DNA of 64,000 bases from Cristatella mucedo (lineage: Eukaryota > Bryozoa > Phylactolaemata > Cristatellidae). The stretch lies in assembly GCA_009760855.2 (NCBI GenBank), contig WPIO01000210.1, positions 266,387 through 330,386 on the forward strand. The letters are read 5' to 3'. Under the pieces are notes generated by a model. That model had not been told where the DNA came from and ran no database searches. It was given only the letters and a program-made list of their open reading frames with translations. Each line of letters starts with the position of its first letter. Position 1 is the stretch's first letter. Of this stretch, positions 11,301 to 21,910 are shown in pieces. Made by a program: the position numbers and the translations under genes.

Positions 11301-12891
11301 AGTAGTGAGCCTGCCGGAAGGTCGGAAGCTTTCGGCAAAGTTATTGGCTTTTCAGCTGCCAGCCGTGCCCTGTCATACTACCTGCCATTGCAGCTGAAGG
11401 TGGCTGACCTACTACTGAACAACACCACTACGACTCTAACAAATATCACTCAAGGCCTGACCGCATTTTCTCGAAAATACGACCTTACCTCCAATGAGCC
11501 CTACTATCATTTTTCAGCAAGTTGAAATTTAATTCATCCCAGGATGAACATGCATTGACGAGGAATGTGAGCAATCAGGATTATTAACCCTGAATTTGCA
11601 TGAAGACATGCACACATTGCAAACACATCTGAGCAATCAGCATGCAAATGGAGACAAATGGAAATAGGTTCGCACTAGACCTTAATTGTAGATTTAAAGG
11701 TAATATATTGAGCCCTCAAGACTAGTGCAAAAAAGAAATGCGCCTACTGATAGAAAAGAGTTATAGAGTGGTCCCAGGACAAAAATCTTCCGGCTTTTTG
11801 CAAGGACACGTTGGACGTCGAATAGTACGAAAATGGCAAGCAGACTACTAAAATCTTTTTCACCAGGTGACCAAGGAATTATCTAAGAAGCACAAATGTG
11901 GATCAGGTCTGCAAACCATATTTTTGAGTTAGAAATATAATCGTTTTGAATTGACTGGTGACAGTACAATGAAGCCGTTGGTTGTGTGAAGGGCTGATAT
12001 TAAATAGCTTGCCCTGCAACAACATTACAGCAGAAGATATCAACAGAAAAATTCAAACCACTACAACATTGGCTCTAAGGCTTACTTCAATTATATGGCA
12101 TATATGGTAAAAAAAAATATGTCTACATGAAGACAGACAACGCTGCTAAAGTTATAAAATACTGACGCTATTAAACATGCAGTTGCATTCAAAGTCTTAG
12201 TTCATGAGATTGACTTTCTACGTTCAAACTCTCCAGCATGATTGCAATGGATTAAACAGTAGTGTTTATAAGCCAATGATCTCAAATAATAGATATGATA
12301 TGATACGATAGAAGATTTTCCTAACTGTTTCAAAAGCATCAGTTACATATATTTTGTTAATGCATCTTGATGGAAAAAGAGCTCCACGTCAAATAATCAC
12401 TACGGGCAAATAAAACACGATTGACCGTGTTTGCGTATCAAATTTCTTAAAATTAAAAACCCTCGGTTAATACAAGCAGATATATGGAAGTGGAAAGACT
12501 TGATGCTTCCTCTTGAGTAGGGAGGTCGCCAAAGAATTCTGCTACTCTGGGATCCAGCCCGCACATAAAACATGAAGAAATCATTTGTGGAGTGAAGAAT
12601 AAATCGAAAAACGTTTTCTGCATGAATGACTACAAATCTCTAGATTCTTAATGTATGAATAAACGAGCTATTCAAAGAAAATGTGTGCAAGCACGTCAAT
12701 AACTACATTGAAAATGGAATATAGAAGACCCTGCTCGGAATCTTTATGAAGCATAGCCTGCAAGAGATGACGACTTTGGTGAATAAAATGGAATACAACT
12801 TCTGAAAGATGTTTTGCAAAGGCACTAAGAATAGACTTCAGGAACAAGATGAGCTCTTTTGAAAAGCACTTGAAGGCAGAAAATGACAAAG

Positions 12892-12895
<4 letters not shown>
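8361..12895. other. Quiet region without recognisable genes
   Basis: I looked for exons, RNA genes and repeats on both strands. The only items are a decayed F1 3' tail at 10640-10712 and weak frames (9259-9465, 9639-9821 and 10783-10974 minus) with no recognisable motif. Around 12540-12890 the plus strand has partly open, Lys/Glu-rich translation broken by several stops. It could be a decayed coding sequence, but I cannot assign a family. Confidence 0.4.
10640..10712 (-). mobile_element. Decayed LINE F1 3' tail
   Basis: 'taataatagtagtaat' followed by 'cttgagagaattgcatctct' and 'aaaggca' keeps the spacing of the F1 tail hairpin on the minus strand, with many changes in the stem. Confidence 0.4.

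Positions 12896-12946
<51 letters not shown>
12896..12946. repeat. (AG)n microsatellite
   Basis: An uninterrupted AG dinucleotide run of about 50 bp. Confidence 0.98.
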
Positions 12947-12949
<3 letters not shown>

Positions 12950-13636
12950 GGGCGAATGGTTCTGCATGAAATGGAGTCACAATAATTTCAGGCCAAAAGT
13001 GGGAGCTTTGAGATTTATGATGATGTTCCGGATAAAGGTACGTGCATAAATGTTGACTTTGTTATAAAAAAATGAATCTAAAAACGCAGATTTGTGTGTG
13101 TGAACGAATGAAGACTGTTGTACTTGAAAAAATAATATATCCTTTGAATATGAGCCCTAATTCATCTGCTGGATCAACGACTCACCTAGGATCAAATCAC
13201 TTTTTTTCAGTCAAATATAGTATGAAGGGGCGGAGTGTGGCTAAAGACAAATGTGTGAAGCAAGTGGATGCGGGCTAGGCTGCGTTATCCCAGCTTTAGC
13301 CATTTAGCACATCCCACTGTGGTTCGTGAGAGCACATTCTCACACTTGAGGGCAAAGTCTGTTAAGTGCCGAATTTATTCCTGTAGCCGCTCAGGCTTTC
13401 AGTGAGCTGTAGGAAACATTGGGTCACATTTAAGCGAAATTAAAATCCTTACAAGCAAGTGAAGGCAAGAAGAAAACAAGCCCGGCACTCTCAAACAAAA
13501 ATTAGATACATGCCTCGGGAGGTTCTCCATTGTGCCTTGACAATATTGTCGGTATCTGGAAGATTGCAACCTGTGTCCACGGTATAGGTCACACAGACCC
13601 ATGGCAGTGTAGTCTGAGCCTGCGGTTTCTGCTTTG
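12947..13636. other. No gene recognised
   Basis: No supported coding frame or repeat. Short frames at 13072-13278 plus and 13399-13659 minus show no family resemblance. Confidence 0.35.
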
Positions 13637-13885
13637 GAATTAGGGAAGGGCCTTGGCACTAATGTACCTGCCTCAGATGTGGCCGATAGTTAAGCCGGTG
13701 ACATGGTGTCAAGCCATTCATTCGTATTATATTTCGTGTGGAATGTTGCGATTAATCGAGCTTGCATATACATTCCCGTTGATAGTAATAAAGCAGTCTC
13801 GTTTGTGACACACGTTCGCTGGCGGTGTTTATGTGAGCCTCCCGCTAGAACAGCCGTAGACGGAGCCACAATAATACTATTTCCG
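13637..13885 (+). repeat. 5' LTR of LTR-B
   Basis: It shares ordered blocks with 15573-15755 plus 16565-16690: 'ttagggaaggg', 'gtggccgatagttaagcc', 'tatttcgtgtg', 'ttgatagtaataaagcag' and 'ctcccgctagaacagccg'. The AATAAA inside the fourth block could be the polyadenylation signal. The 3' edge is set where similarity among the three LTRs stops. Confidence 0.6.
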
Positions 13886-13895
13886 GTAGCAGGAA

Positions 13896-15180
13896 ATGGC
13901 TTATCCGAGCCGAAAAGAGTACCAGACTTTCTGTGGTCTACGTGAGACGCCTATACTGAGGTGCGAAATATTTAACGGCGGACCGCATTTAAAACCCTGG
14001 CTTCAAACGCTTGAGATGGCTGCAGCGAGGGTAAAAAAGGCGATGCCGTTAAAACCTATTGTGCCGGTGTTTCTGAGCGATAACGCGATACACGGTTGGG
14101 TTAATCAGCCGGTCAACGTAAAGCAAGACAACCACGTGCTGCGAAATGAGTTCATTCTGTTCCTCCCGTGGTCAATGGGCGAGGAGGCCAAGGTTGAGGA
14201 CTAGGGTTTCGGCTGGAGAAAGAGCAGCTCGCCAGAATAGAGACCGGGACAAAGACGGGCGAGGATCCAACTTCATCGACGATCGATCCCAACGTTAACT
14301 GCCCGCTAGAGTTTGACAGACGAGCGGAACTTATTCAGCTGCGGCAGCTATCCGAGTGCAATACTGGTGGAGAAAGCGGGTATGGGACCGTTTCCAACAA
14401 TATTGCCATAGCAGCTTAAAAGAGCCAGAACAACGTAAGTTCGCAGTGGCAGCAGCCGGAGACAAAGGAGGTGCAGCGTGTTACAGCTTCCAGTGGCATG
14501 GCGGTAGTGGTCAGCCGCAAATCTGTAGCAGCCTGCGAAAAGGTGCAGGCAGCCCTAACAAGCGACGTCTCGGCGGTAAAGCGCTGCGGTGAGAGCTCTC
14601 CGGTGAGATCGGCGCAGTAGTGGAGAGCATATCATTGGCAAAGGGCTCCAAGAGAGCGACTTCTCGCCCATCAAGGAGAATCTCAGCGACCACGAAGAGC
14701 AGCGCCGAGGGCGTCTCGGTGGAAAAGAGCACCTGCACAAGCTTCTCGGTGAAGAGCACAGAAGACCACGATGAAATAGAGGTAGCAGTCAGCAGCAATG
14801 CCATAGTAACCTGCCACGAGGCCCAGGCTGCCAGCGAGCGAAGCATCGAGAGCATTGCTTCAGCGAAGAGCATCAGCGAGAGCGTCTCGGTGTAGAGCGA
14901 ATAGTAGCACAACTGTGACGTCGACTGGGCGGAGTGGAACTCCGAGAACACTGAGGCCATAGTAATGAGCTGGAATGTTTTTTTGCTGTACGGGATCGGC
15001 CGGCGACGAGTGCATGAGGCCGGTCATTGGGGGCTGGCACGGAGGTGAGCTGCCGGAACCCCCTGATAGTAAGAGCTTTGCCCCAGCTTTTCCTAAAGGG
15101 TGAAGTGTCTTTTACCGGCTGTTCGTGAGCGGCAGAGCTGATGTGCGCTTCTTTCGAGTGTCTGTCACGTTGATGGCACC
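13896..15180 (+). pseudogene. Gag-like Ser/Ala/Glu-rich ORF of LTR-B, broken
   Basis: The first frame (13896-14204, 102 codons) ends with EEAKVED and a stop. The reading then continues in the same direction as FRLEKEQLARIETGT and onward to about 14425. A further frame (14620-14895, 91 codons) is Ser/Ala/Glu/Lys-rich with repeated 'SVSVEKSTCTS' and 'AQAASERSIES'-like phrases. The inverted copy at 37829-39065 encodes the same blocks (QEQLARAETET; HREISVSCEAAVACDQAQAA; SVVKSTCTSVSA). Conservation of the protein-level pattern between two decayed copies argues it was once translated, probably as a coiled-coil structural Gag. I see no zinc knuckle. Stops and frameshifts make it a pseudogene. Confidence 0.55.
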
Positions 15181-15459
15181 CCACCTAAGCCTGCAGAGCT
15201 CTTTAATGTTAAATTAATATCATGACAGAGCCCGAACGACAAACCGCTGGGCAGGGTACCGACTGAGAAGTCAGCAGAGGAGAGCAACGGTAGCTAATGG
15301 CTACACGATTTTCCAATCATAAGTGCTGCCCCCTCCCCAGCTAAGCTGGTGGACTACGAAATCTATTATCGCCGCCTTACATAGAGCGCTTTCACTTGTG
15401 TCCGTGTCCGTCGCAGAATTCTTCCGAAAACCGAAGTTCTTGGGATCATCGCATACTCG

Positions 15460-15568
15460 CCATTCAATCGCATTTCCCTTTGCAGCAAATGCACAGCGCC
15501 TAGAAAGAGATTGAGTTCTCTGAGGGCTCTGTATTAAGTGCATTATTATTATTATTATTATTATTATT
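15460..15568 (+). mobile_element. Tail-only LINE F1 insertion
   Basis: Only the last 110 bp or so of F1 is present: 'cattcaatcgcatttc', the cagcgcc/gggctct hairpin and a long ATT run. It lies between the LTR-B interior and its right LTR. Confidence 0.85.
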
Positions 15569-15755
15569 TCCTATTAGGGATGGGATGTGCACTGCACCTG
15601 AGGCTTCTGATGTTGTAATCAGCCAAGCACTTGTACATTAATTTACATGCCTCACGCGTAGCCAATAGTTAGGCCGCTAAGCAGCGAAGCGTCAGGCCAA
15701 TAATCCATGCTTTATTTCGTGTCTTGTGCAGCAATTGATTGAGCTTTCATATATG

Positions 15756-16564
15756 AGCCCAATGGCTATAACCTGGGTTACTAAATTTCCGCAAGTAGAC
15801 TCGCAATCAATTGATTATTTTACAGAAAGCTGCTCTAAAACATACCGCCTTGAAGTCGAAAACGCCGTTGACCTGATTCAGGAGCAGTGCTGTCAGAATG
15901 ATGTCGAAGCAATCTGAAAAACTATGTGGCCAAGAGCTCAATGAAAGGAAGCACACTATAGCCAGCTATAACGATAATATCAAAGATGTTTGCAATAATG
16001 TTCTAATCGTCGAAATGGAGCTGGTGCAAAAGTTATTGGAAACCTTCCCAGGGAACTTCATCGCCACGAGCCAGTCTGAAAAGATTATGCATGACGACCG
16101 GAATCTCGGCGCCAGGCTGGCCTGGGTGGTACTGGATAGTGAGGACGGAGATCTTGACAAGATTGGTGCGGCATTTGCGGCGACATCTGAAATGGGGCAG
16201 ACTCGTGGCACAAATAGGGCATCAGCAAACAATGCTGCTTCGGGCGTGCATATGCGCTCTGTGAGGCGCCCGAAGAAGACACCAGCGGTTATCCCAAATC
16301 AGCCAGCAATCTTGAGCCATTTCTTGAAAAAACGGCTTAATTTTCCTGATCGACTACAGGATCCCTGCACTGGATTTGGTCACCCACTGTCCACTCGATA
16401 AAAACAATCGATTTCGAAATCGCTATCTTTCCTCTAACGAATAGGACTCGAAGATACAAATATTTTTGGCCTATTTGCATATAATTTTGACCAATATTCA
16501 GGTCGTTATCGAAATCCGCGAGCATCCGGGTTACCGTGGTAGCCCGGGTTACCGCCATCGGGCT
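15756..16564 (+). mobile_element. 809-bp DNA transposon with terminal inverted repeats
   Basis: The first 28 bases (15756-15783, beginning agcccaatggc) and the reverse complement of the last 28 (16537-16564, beginning agcccgatggc) match at 22 of 28 positions by my count. The element exactly fills the gap that separates the two halves of an LTR-B LTR, an independent sign of insertion. Flanking bases atatg (left) and ctatg (right, offset by one base) suggest a short target-site duplication, but its length is unclear. A direct repeat 'ccgggttaccg' occurs twice near the right end. The superfamily is not assigned. Confidence 0.65.
15898..16401 (+). CDS. Unidentified 167-codon ORF inside the DNA transposon
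   Basis: This is the longest frame in the window outside LINE copies and low-complexity runs. An upstream frame (from the ATG at 15762, ending at 15917) overlaps its start in another phase, so one frameshift could join a longer ancestral ORF. The first 80 residues are acidic and helical-looking. The last 70 hold a basic stretch (RRPKK) followed by NQPAILSHFLKKRL, loosely resembling a PCNA-binding box. I do not recognise a transposase core or a DDE pattern. It may be a remnant of a transposon protein, a captured fragment, or a chance ORF. The start is simply the first ATG of the frame. Confidence 0.35.
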   Translation: MMSKQSEKLCGQELNERKHTIASYNDNIKDVCNNVLIVEMELVQKLLETFPGNFIATSQSEKIMHDDRNLGARLAWVVLDSEDGDLDKIGAAFAATSEMGQTRGTNRASANNAASGVHMRSVRRPKKTPAVIPNQPAILSHFLKKRLNFPDRLQDPCTGFGHPLSTR

Positions 16565-16690
16565 GCTATGTTCCCGTTGAGAGTACTAAAGCAGAGTCAC
16601 GGTTACGGCCCACGTTCGCCCCCTGCATCTCAGTGTGAGACTCCCACTAGTACAGCCGCAGCTTCAGCTGCTGGAATACAGCAGCAGGAG

Positions 16691-18069
16691 TTGAAACTTA
16701 GGGCAAAAGGGAAAAGTTTCACGTGAATTCCAATGTAGATTCTACAGAAATCGATTGCAAAAGTGGCATGTTGTCTCCCTAAATAATAATTTAAAAAAAA
16801 CAACATTTTTAGCGTCCTCAGACAACTGAATCGATATATAGACACTTTAGTCTCCTAAAGAAAAACCATCGCCATATAGTTGATTAGAAAAGCACTGTCA
16901 GCACATTATAAGCACAGCAAAAGACAAATCATGCTGAAATGACCAATGCTGCAAGGAACTTGCGATTGTTATCCTTCTTTTGTGTACATTTGACGTTGTC
17001 AGGGAATATCGTAAATTCAGTCTAGTAAGTTACATGCATCTGCAGCTAATTGAAATAAGGGCAATGTATCCAAAAACGCATGAGTTCAGTTTTGTAGTAC
17101 AGCGTCGTGATTTAAGCCGTAAGACCAATGTTACATAATCTCGCCTCGTGGGCGACTCATTAGAGTAGGTAGACATTGCATTAGACGGGATGAAGACAAT
17201 GAGGGGATCTAGAAGTGAGTAAGCTAACGGTGGAGTCACAAGGGTACTTTATTTTGAGCCTGTACAGTGCAGCGTCCTGCTACTAACTTAAGGGATATCA
17301 CCCGTCGCTGCAAATATTCTCGAGCTCATGAAGGGCTGGTGCTTCCGCTAGGCGAACGAGGCAATCGCCTAGTGCCCAGGGCTAAGAGGCGCTAGAAAAA
17401 AGATAAAAAAGAGGGCTCTTTTATTGTAAAGAGTTAATACGGCAAAACACATTTCATATCTTAAGTTCCTACTGCTTGTCCTTGGTCCGCTTCAGCACAG
17501 TCTGACTAATTGCAACGTACAGGCAGCGGTCGCCCAGGGTGGCTTGTTCGATGCAGCTTATAGCCTGGTAGAGATGAGGAGTGATGCAGTGTATCGGACC
17601 AAAAGTCCGTTTTAGACTCGGTCCACCGCTGATGACAAAATGACCAGCTGTGGCCTCTCCCACTTCTAGCATAATATTGCTATATGCCAACATAATTCTG
17701 TAATAGTTGTAAGTCACTCTACACAAATTGATACAGTAAGATAACCTTACAAATATATATATATTATCATTTTTTTTGCAAAGTTACGGATATTAGGAAA
17801 TCTTTAGGAAATCAAGATCGTAAGAGATGGGGCAGCAAAAGAGAACGGGCCTTTAATAAAATGCCTGGGGTCTCAAAAATCAACTATTGATTGGTCAGAC
17901 GATTTACAGGCGAAAAATACGAAAGTAAAAAGCATCTGGATTGGAAAGATGACGAAAGCTCAGTTCAAATTTTATGTAAAGACAAACTTCATGTTGAGCT
18001 AAGAAACAATCAAGACGATTCAGTTTAAGTCTTGCGTAATGGTACTCTGGACAGCGTGTTGTAAGGCTG
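16691..18069. other. No gene recognised; one perfect short hairpin
   Basis: No supported coding frame. At 17348-17372 an inverted repeat (ctaggcga / tcgcctag, 9-base loop) sits in a GC-rich patch followed by A-rich sequence. It could be an edge of the hAT relic downstream, but I have no second end to pair with it. Confidence 0.35.
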
Positions 18070-18262
18070 GATGGTGAGCCGCGATGGCGCACAAAATAAA
18101 GTGGTTGCTTTTCACGACCTCTGTCCCTTGGTCGTGGATTCGAAAGCTATTGTGAGTTAATCTTTATCGCCACTGCAAGCCGTGGTGATTGCCGCAAGGC
18201 TCTTCTGTCGTATACAAAAGAGCCTGCTAAATTAGCTTGTATTTATTTATCATTTTTTATTT
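18070..18262 (+). mobile_element. tRNA-derived SINE (type A)
   Basis: A box-A-like 'gatggcgcacaaaataaagtgg' is split by substitutions. Box B is 'gtggattcgaaag', followed by the family body 'ctttatcgccactgcaagc', 'ggtggtgattgcc'-like and 'aaaagagcctgctaaatta', then a TATTTATTT-rich tail. The layout is the same as at 36412-36597. Confidence 0.75.
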
Positions 18263-18443
18263 AGAGTGCAACCAAACAGCGAGTCCACACCAAGACTTAA
18301 TTTAGAAAACCACACCGGCCAAAACCAGTCTGCGCATCGTAAAGTGCTTCCGGCGTCGACGGATAACTCTTCTCCTTCCCATGCACTCCTTCGGTAGTCC
18401 TTTCATGCCATGCCAGCATTGCATTTTGCTGTCCAGCCAAACC

Positions 18444-18483
18444 CGCTTTATCAAGTGCATTATTATTATTAGTATTATTATTA
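18444..18483 (+). mobile_element. Tail-only LINE F1 fragment
   Basis: 'cgctttatcaagtgcatt' followed by ATT repeats is the extreme 3' end of F1. No more of the element is visible upstream. Confidence 0.6.
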
Positions 18484-18729
18484 GCCGGTGTTTGTTCCGG
18501 AGTCGCCAAAAAGCTACAGGAACTTTGTGGTAGATGAATTTCACCACAAATGTATGGATTACGGTCATATTGCCGAGTCATCTGCCAAGAGCCACTGCCA
18601 ATCTCCTCACCACTCAAGAACCTGTTGCTTTTAAGGCTGTCTAAACCTTCGAAAGGTCTACGCCCAGAGCTCTCCGGCGGCTGAGTCGTGTTCCATCACA
18701 TATTGCAACATGTTTTGAATCGGAGTTCG

Positions 18730-20088
18730 ATTACAGTGATGCAGGCATATGGCCCTCTGACAATATTACACACGTTACTGTGGCTCTAAGGGAACCGGGT
18801 TGCAGCAGAGTTATGCGTGCGACTATCCAAAAGATTCACATAATAGACGAATTTCTCTCCTCAAATATAAAATGAAGGATTGTGGATAGGGCAGAGATGT
18901 TTTGCTTGTATTTGATGTATTTTATACCAAGAGAGTTAACATTGTGCTTTTGCTGTAAAATATTAAGCAAAACGGCGAGAATCTCGTCTATGCAAGTTTC
19001 TGTAAAGATAGAAAAAGTAAATATGACATTTTGCTTGCATGCAACGAAAGTCATAGCAAGATATCATGCTTACAGATCATTTGAGGGCTTTAGGATCGGC
19101 AGCACAAGGCAAGACAGCAAATGGGGTCAATTCAACTAAAAATCTTTCCACAAGAGGAATATTGGAAACCGGTTACGGAACACCTCATTTGATAAGCAAG
19201 GGTACTTGGAACTCAAAAGCTAGTATTCCGTTGATGAAATTGAAATATCTTTGCACATGGCAATAAAAAGACCTCAAATTTTTTGAGTTACCGGCACTCT
19301 CCAATTCTCTGATGATTGAACACTTGCGGAGATACTGACTACAAAACTTGCGTACATTATTTTTGAGTTCAGATGAGTGAAACTAAACTGATAATCAAAG
19401 AGCAGTTTTTTGTTTCGTCCGGTTACATGAGACCAAAGGGCATTCACGAATTTGGACAGCTGGAAATAAATACCAAAATTTACACGAAATGAACATCCCT
19501 AAGATATTGGCAGTTGCAACTCTTAAAGGTTTGGTGATGTAACTCACTTTTGAAGCAAATTGATGACTAAACAAATTTAAGAGTGGTTGATTATAAAGCA
19601 CAGGTGACACAGTTTAGGACAGCTACACGATTAACTGTAATCATGCTATTCTACGTGAAGTAGCAAAATCTATAGTTGGAAGGGTTTGATTAGATTGACC
19701 AACAACACACTTTTTTGTTCCTTTGTAGTATTTCCAAGATTTCCTAGATACCCACAGAGGATCTCCTCGGTGAGTTTAATTCTCTGGATGAGTCATTACC
19801 TATTGAAGAGCCTCTTACACATGGAGAAAGCGAGGATTTATCCTGGTGAGAACTGTGTCGTAAGCAGCCAGCCATTACCACGTGGCTTCCCCGTGGATCT
19901 CTGAGAGGTCTTGCAGTTTCTATTGCATATTAAATTGATAGAAAATGTTCAACGATTTCTTTGTGACACTCAGCATCTTATTGCCTGCCAATTTCACTTG
20001 CCTTCGGAGAACGAAGATTTGAAAAATGACAACTCATAAAAAATTGAGCTGGAAAAAATACTTACCCATATAAACTTATTCGCTAGGC
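18730..20088 (+). pseudogene. Relic of a hAT transposase, ZMYM/TTF zinc-finger type
   Basis: The plus-strand translation, with frameshifts, keeps the order of landmarks of ZMYM-like hAT proteins. DYSDAGIWPSD (near 18735) resembles the N-terminal D-P-x-x-W-P motif. YFIPRELTLCFCCKILSKTA (18918-18977) resembles the TTF-domain phrase ending FCFCCKLFS. EEYWKPVTEHLI (19158-19193) is followed by a broken middle. LPISLAFGERRF (near 19990-20025) then QLIKN resembles the C-terminal dimerisation block with its GERSFSKLKLIKN pattern. Multiple stops and indels abolish function. The family assignment comes from remembered motif patterns and is inference. No terminal inverted repeats were located. Confidence 0.55.
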
Positions 20089-20094
20089 AAAGAT

Positions 20095-20774
20095 GCAACT
20101 CACTGCTTACTGGCCTACCAGCATGTGCGATCAGGCGATTGCAGCTGGTGCAAAACTCTGCAGCTAGGCTTGTCTGTCGTGAGCGTCGCAGTCGCCACAT
20201 TACTTCACTTCTCGTCGACCTGCACTGGCTACCAGTCAAGCAACGGATTGAATTCAAGGTTTTGTCGCTCACTTCTAGGTCCCTTCATTCTATGGCTCCA
20301 GCCTATCTGTCAGATATACTACCCCATCAGGCCAAGCATCGTACCACCTGCTTTTCGGAATCCAACAGTCTAGAAATACCTCGTACAAACCTTAAATCCT
20401 TTGGAGACAGTGCATTTAGTTCGTATGCTCCCGAAGCCTGGAACTCCCTCCCGACCTGCGTCAGAACATCCCCTGACCTGACCACATTTAAAAGGAACCT
20501 AAAACACACCTATTTAGGACAGCATTTAGCGGGTCCCTGTGATTCGTCCTTGATGTGCTTATGCGTGCTGACACTGTGCATGCTGCCACTAACCACATTT
20601 GCATGCTGACCCTGTGCATGTCACCCATAACCATATTTTTCATTTCGTTTGTTTTTCAAGCATGATTTTACTTACCATTCAATTGCATTTCACTTTACAG
20701 CAAATGTAAAGCGCGTAGAGAGAGATTAAGTTCTCTGAGGGCGCTTTATCAAGTGAATTATTATTATTATTATT
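20095..20774 (+). mobile_element. LINE F1 copy with target-site duplication
   Basis: It starts at the CNSLLTGLP block of the RT C-terminal region, keeps an open frame to about 20500 (QLVQNSAARLVCR, LHWLPVKQRIEF), then loses a base in a homopolymer just before the terminal FRTAFSGSL block. The 3' UTR, hairpin (arms aaagcgc / gcgcttt) and ATT tail are complete. The hexamer aaagat occurs at 20089-20094 and again at 20775-20780, a target-site duplication that includes the first base of the insert. Low divergence suggests a relatively recent insertion, here into the hAT relic's 3' edge. Confidence 0.92.
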
Positions 20775-20780
20775 AAAGAT

Positions 20781-21065
20781 TTATACTGAATAAGATCTGG
20801 CATCTTCTATCCACGAAAATAAACCAGTCTACGCGTTTTTCAAGAAGAAAAAAAGATTCTTTTAAATTTTTGAACGTTCCTATTGTAGCATTGTATGTAA
20901 GTCTTTATCAATGAATGTTATTTGTGAGTGTTTGTGAACCTTCGTATCAACAATTGTCTGTACACAAATTGGTTTTTATTGCGCCGTGGTTGAAGGGGGA
21001 AGACTTGAGTGGAATGTGGGATAGAAATGCGGGATATGTGATCATGCCTACATAACCAGTAAATA
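20781..21065. other. No feature
   Basis: Unique-looking AT-rich spacer between a LINE and the LTR-A element. Confidence 0.4.
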
Positions 21066-21890
21066 TGTAACCGTGCAGAAGCTCCTCCCCCGGCCCTCTA
21101 CCAGTGGACGGTGTAGTGAGGAGCTGCAGCGAGGTTAAAACACAAGCCGCCACAACTGGGTGCCGAAAGCAATTGCTTATTGTGAGCCTGTTAGTAGGGG
21201 TTACGCGCGGGCGCAAGCGCTTTACGCGGCGTGCACCAGACCGGCGGAGTTAACTGCATGAGAACTCGCAAAGCCCGACTATAATAAGCTGTCATACGCC
21301 TTCGTCGCTGGCAGTGGTCCTAACCCCGAAGGCGGACCGTTGCAGCACCTATAGATACGAGCAGCTAACAAAGTAGTCTGCCGAACACAACCGGCAGTTT
21401 AAGTTGCACTTAGCTGCTCGTCACCATAGGTTCGACTCTCGTGCTCTCAAGGCGTAGTTTCGGAACGACTACCAAAGCTGCAGCCCTGAGCTCTGTCAGC
21501 CATGTCGTTTATACTCTCTCTGCCCTCTTGACCTTTAGTGTAGCTGCTATTTTTGTCGGACCCTAGCTCTCGGTGTCCGTCCTCGGCCTATTCCCTTCAG
21601 CCTGTAATTTATTAGACGGCTCCTGCGCCAGCTTGCCATCCTTTTGCTCTTTGTCTAATCGAGTAAAGTAGTCGGTCCACATCCTGACCGCTCTTTGTCT
21701 GACCAAGCTCCATTCTAACCTGAGCGGATCTCGCTATCAAACTGACGCCTCGCTCCGCTCCCGTTTAACTAATGTGTCTTCCTACCCAATTCTTCTTGGC
21801 TCGCCCGCTACGGGTTGCTTTAGGTGCCCTAGTCAGACCCACTAAGGCAAGGGCTAGTATCTCGGCTAACCTGAGAGGTGCACCTGTGCA
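21066..21890 (-). repeat. 3' LTR of LTR-A
   Basis: It aligns along its length with 25905-26779 and, inverted, with 28899-30097. On minus it starts TGCACAGGTGCA and ends GGTTACA. The CT dinucleotide stretch near 21514-21521 is only a few units long, against about 54 bp in the sister LTR. Confidence 0.88.
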
Positions 21891-21895
21891 TTACT

Positions 21896-21910
21896 CTCCT
21901 TCCTCGCGAG
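21896..21910 (-). other. Polypurine tract of LTR-A
   Basis: On the minus strand 'gaggaaggagag' followed by taa directly precedes the 3' LTR start, the expected position for priming plus-strand DNA synthesis. Confidence 0.65.

Larger units (their letters stand above)
13637..16690 (+). mobile_element. LTR-B: short LTR element without pol
   Basis: Two related terminal segments (13637-13885 and 15573-16690, the latter with an 809-bp insert) flank a gag-like region. A third related LTR sits at the 3' end of an inverted second copy (37380-37760). That places the same segment 5' of the gag region here and 3' of it there, as expected for LTRs. I see no protease, reverse transcriptase, RNase H or integrase motif in the interior, so it would be a non-autonomous element. 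Boundaries are approximate and no target-site duplication was found. An alternative is a composite of unrelated dispersed repeats. Confidence 0.6.
15573..16690 (+). repeat. 3' LTR of LTR-B, split by a DNA transposon
   Basis: The left half (15573-15755) has 'ttagggatggg', 'gtagccaatagttaggcc', 'tttatttcgtgt' and 'gcaattgattgagctttcat'. The right half (16565-16690) has 'ttcccgttgagagtactaaa' and 'ctcccactagtacagccg'. In the 5' LTR these halves are contiguous. The 809 bp between them is bounded by inverted repeats. Confidence 0.6.

Noticed and set aside
12540-12895. Decayed coding sequence, Lys/Glu-rich
   Set aside because: Partly open translation with several stops; I could not match it to a transposase or host family, so no feature was called.
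16466-16726. 86-codon plus frame at 16466-16726
   Set aside because: It crosses the right inverted repeat of the DNA transposon into LTR sequence and has no motif.
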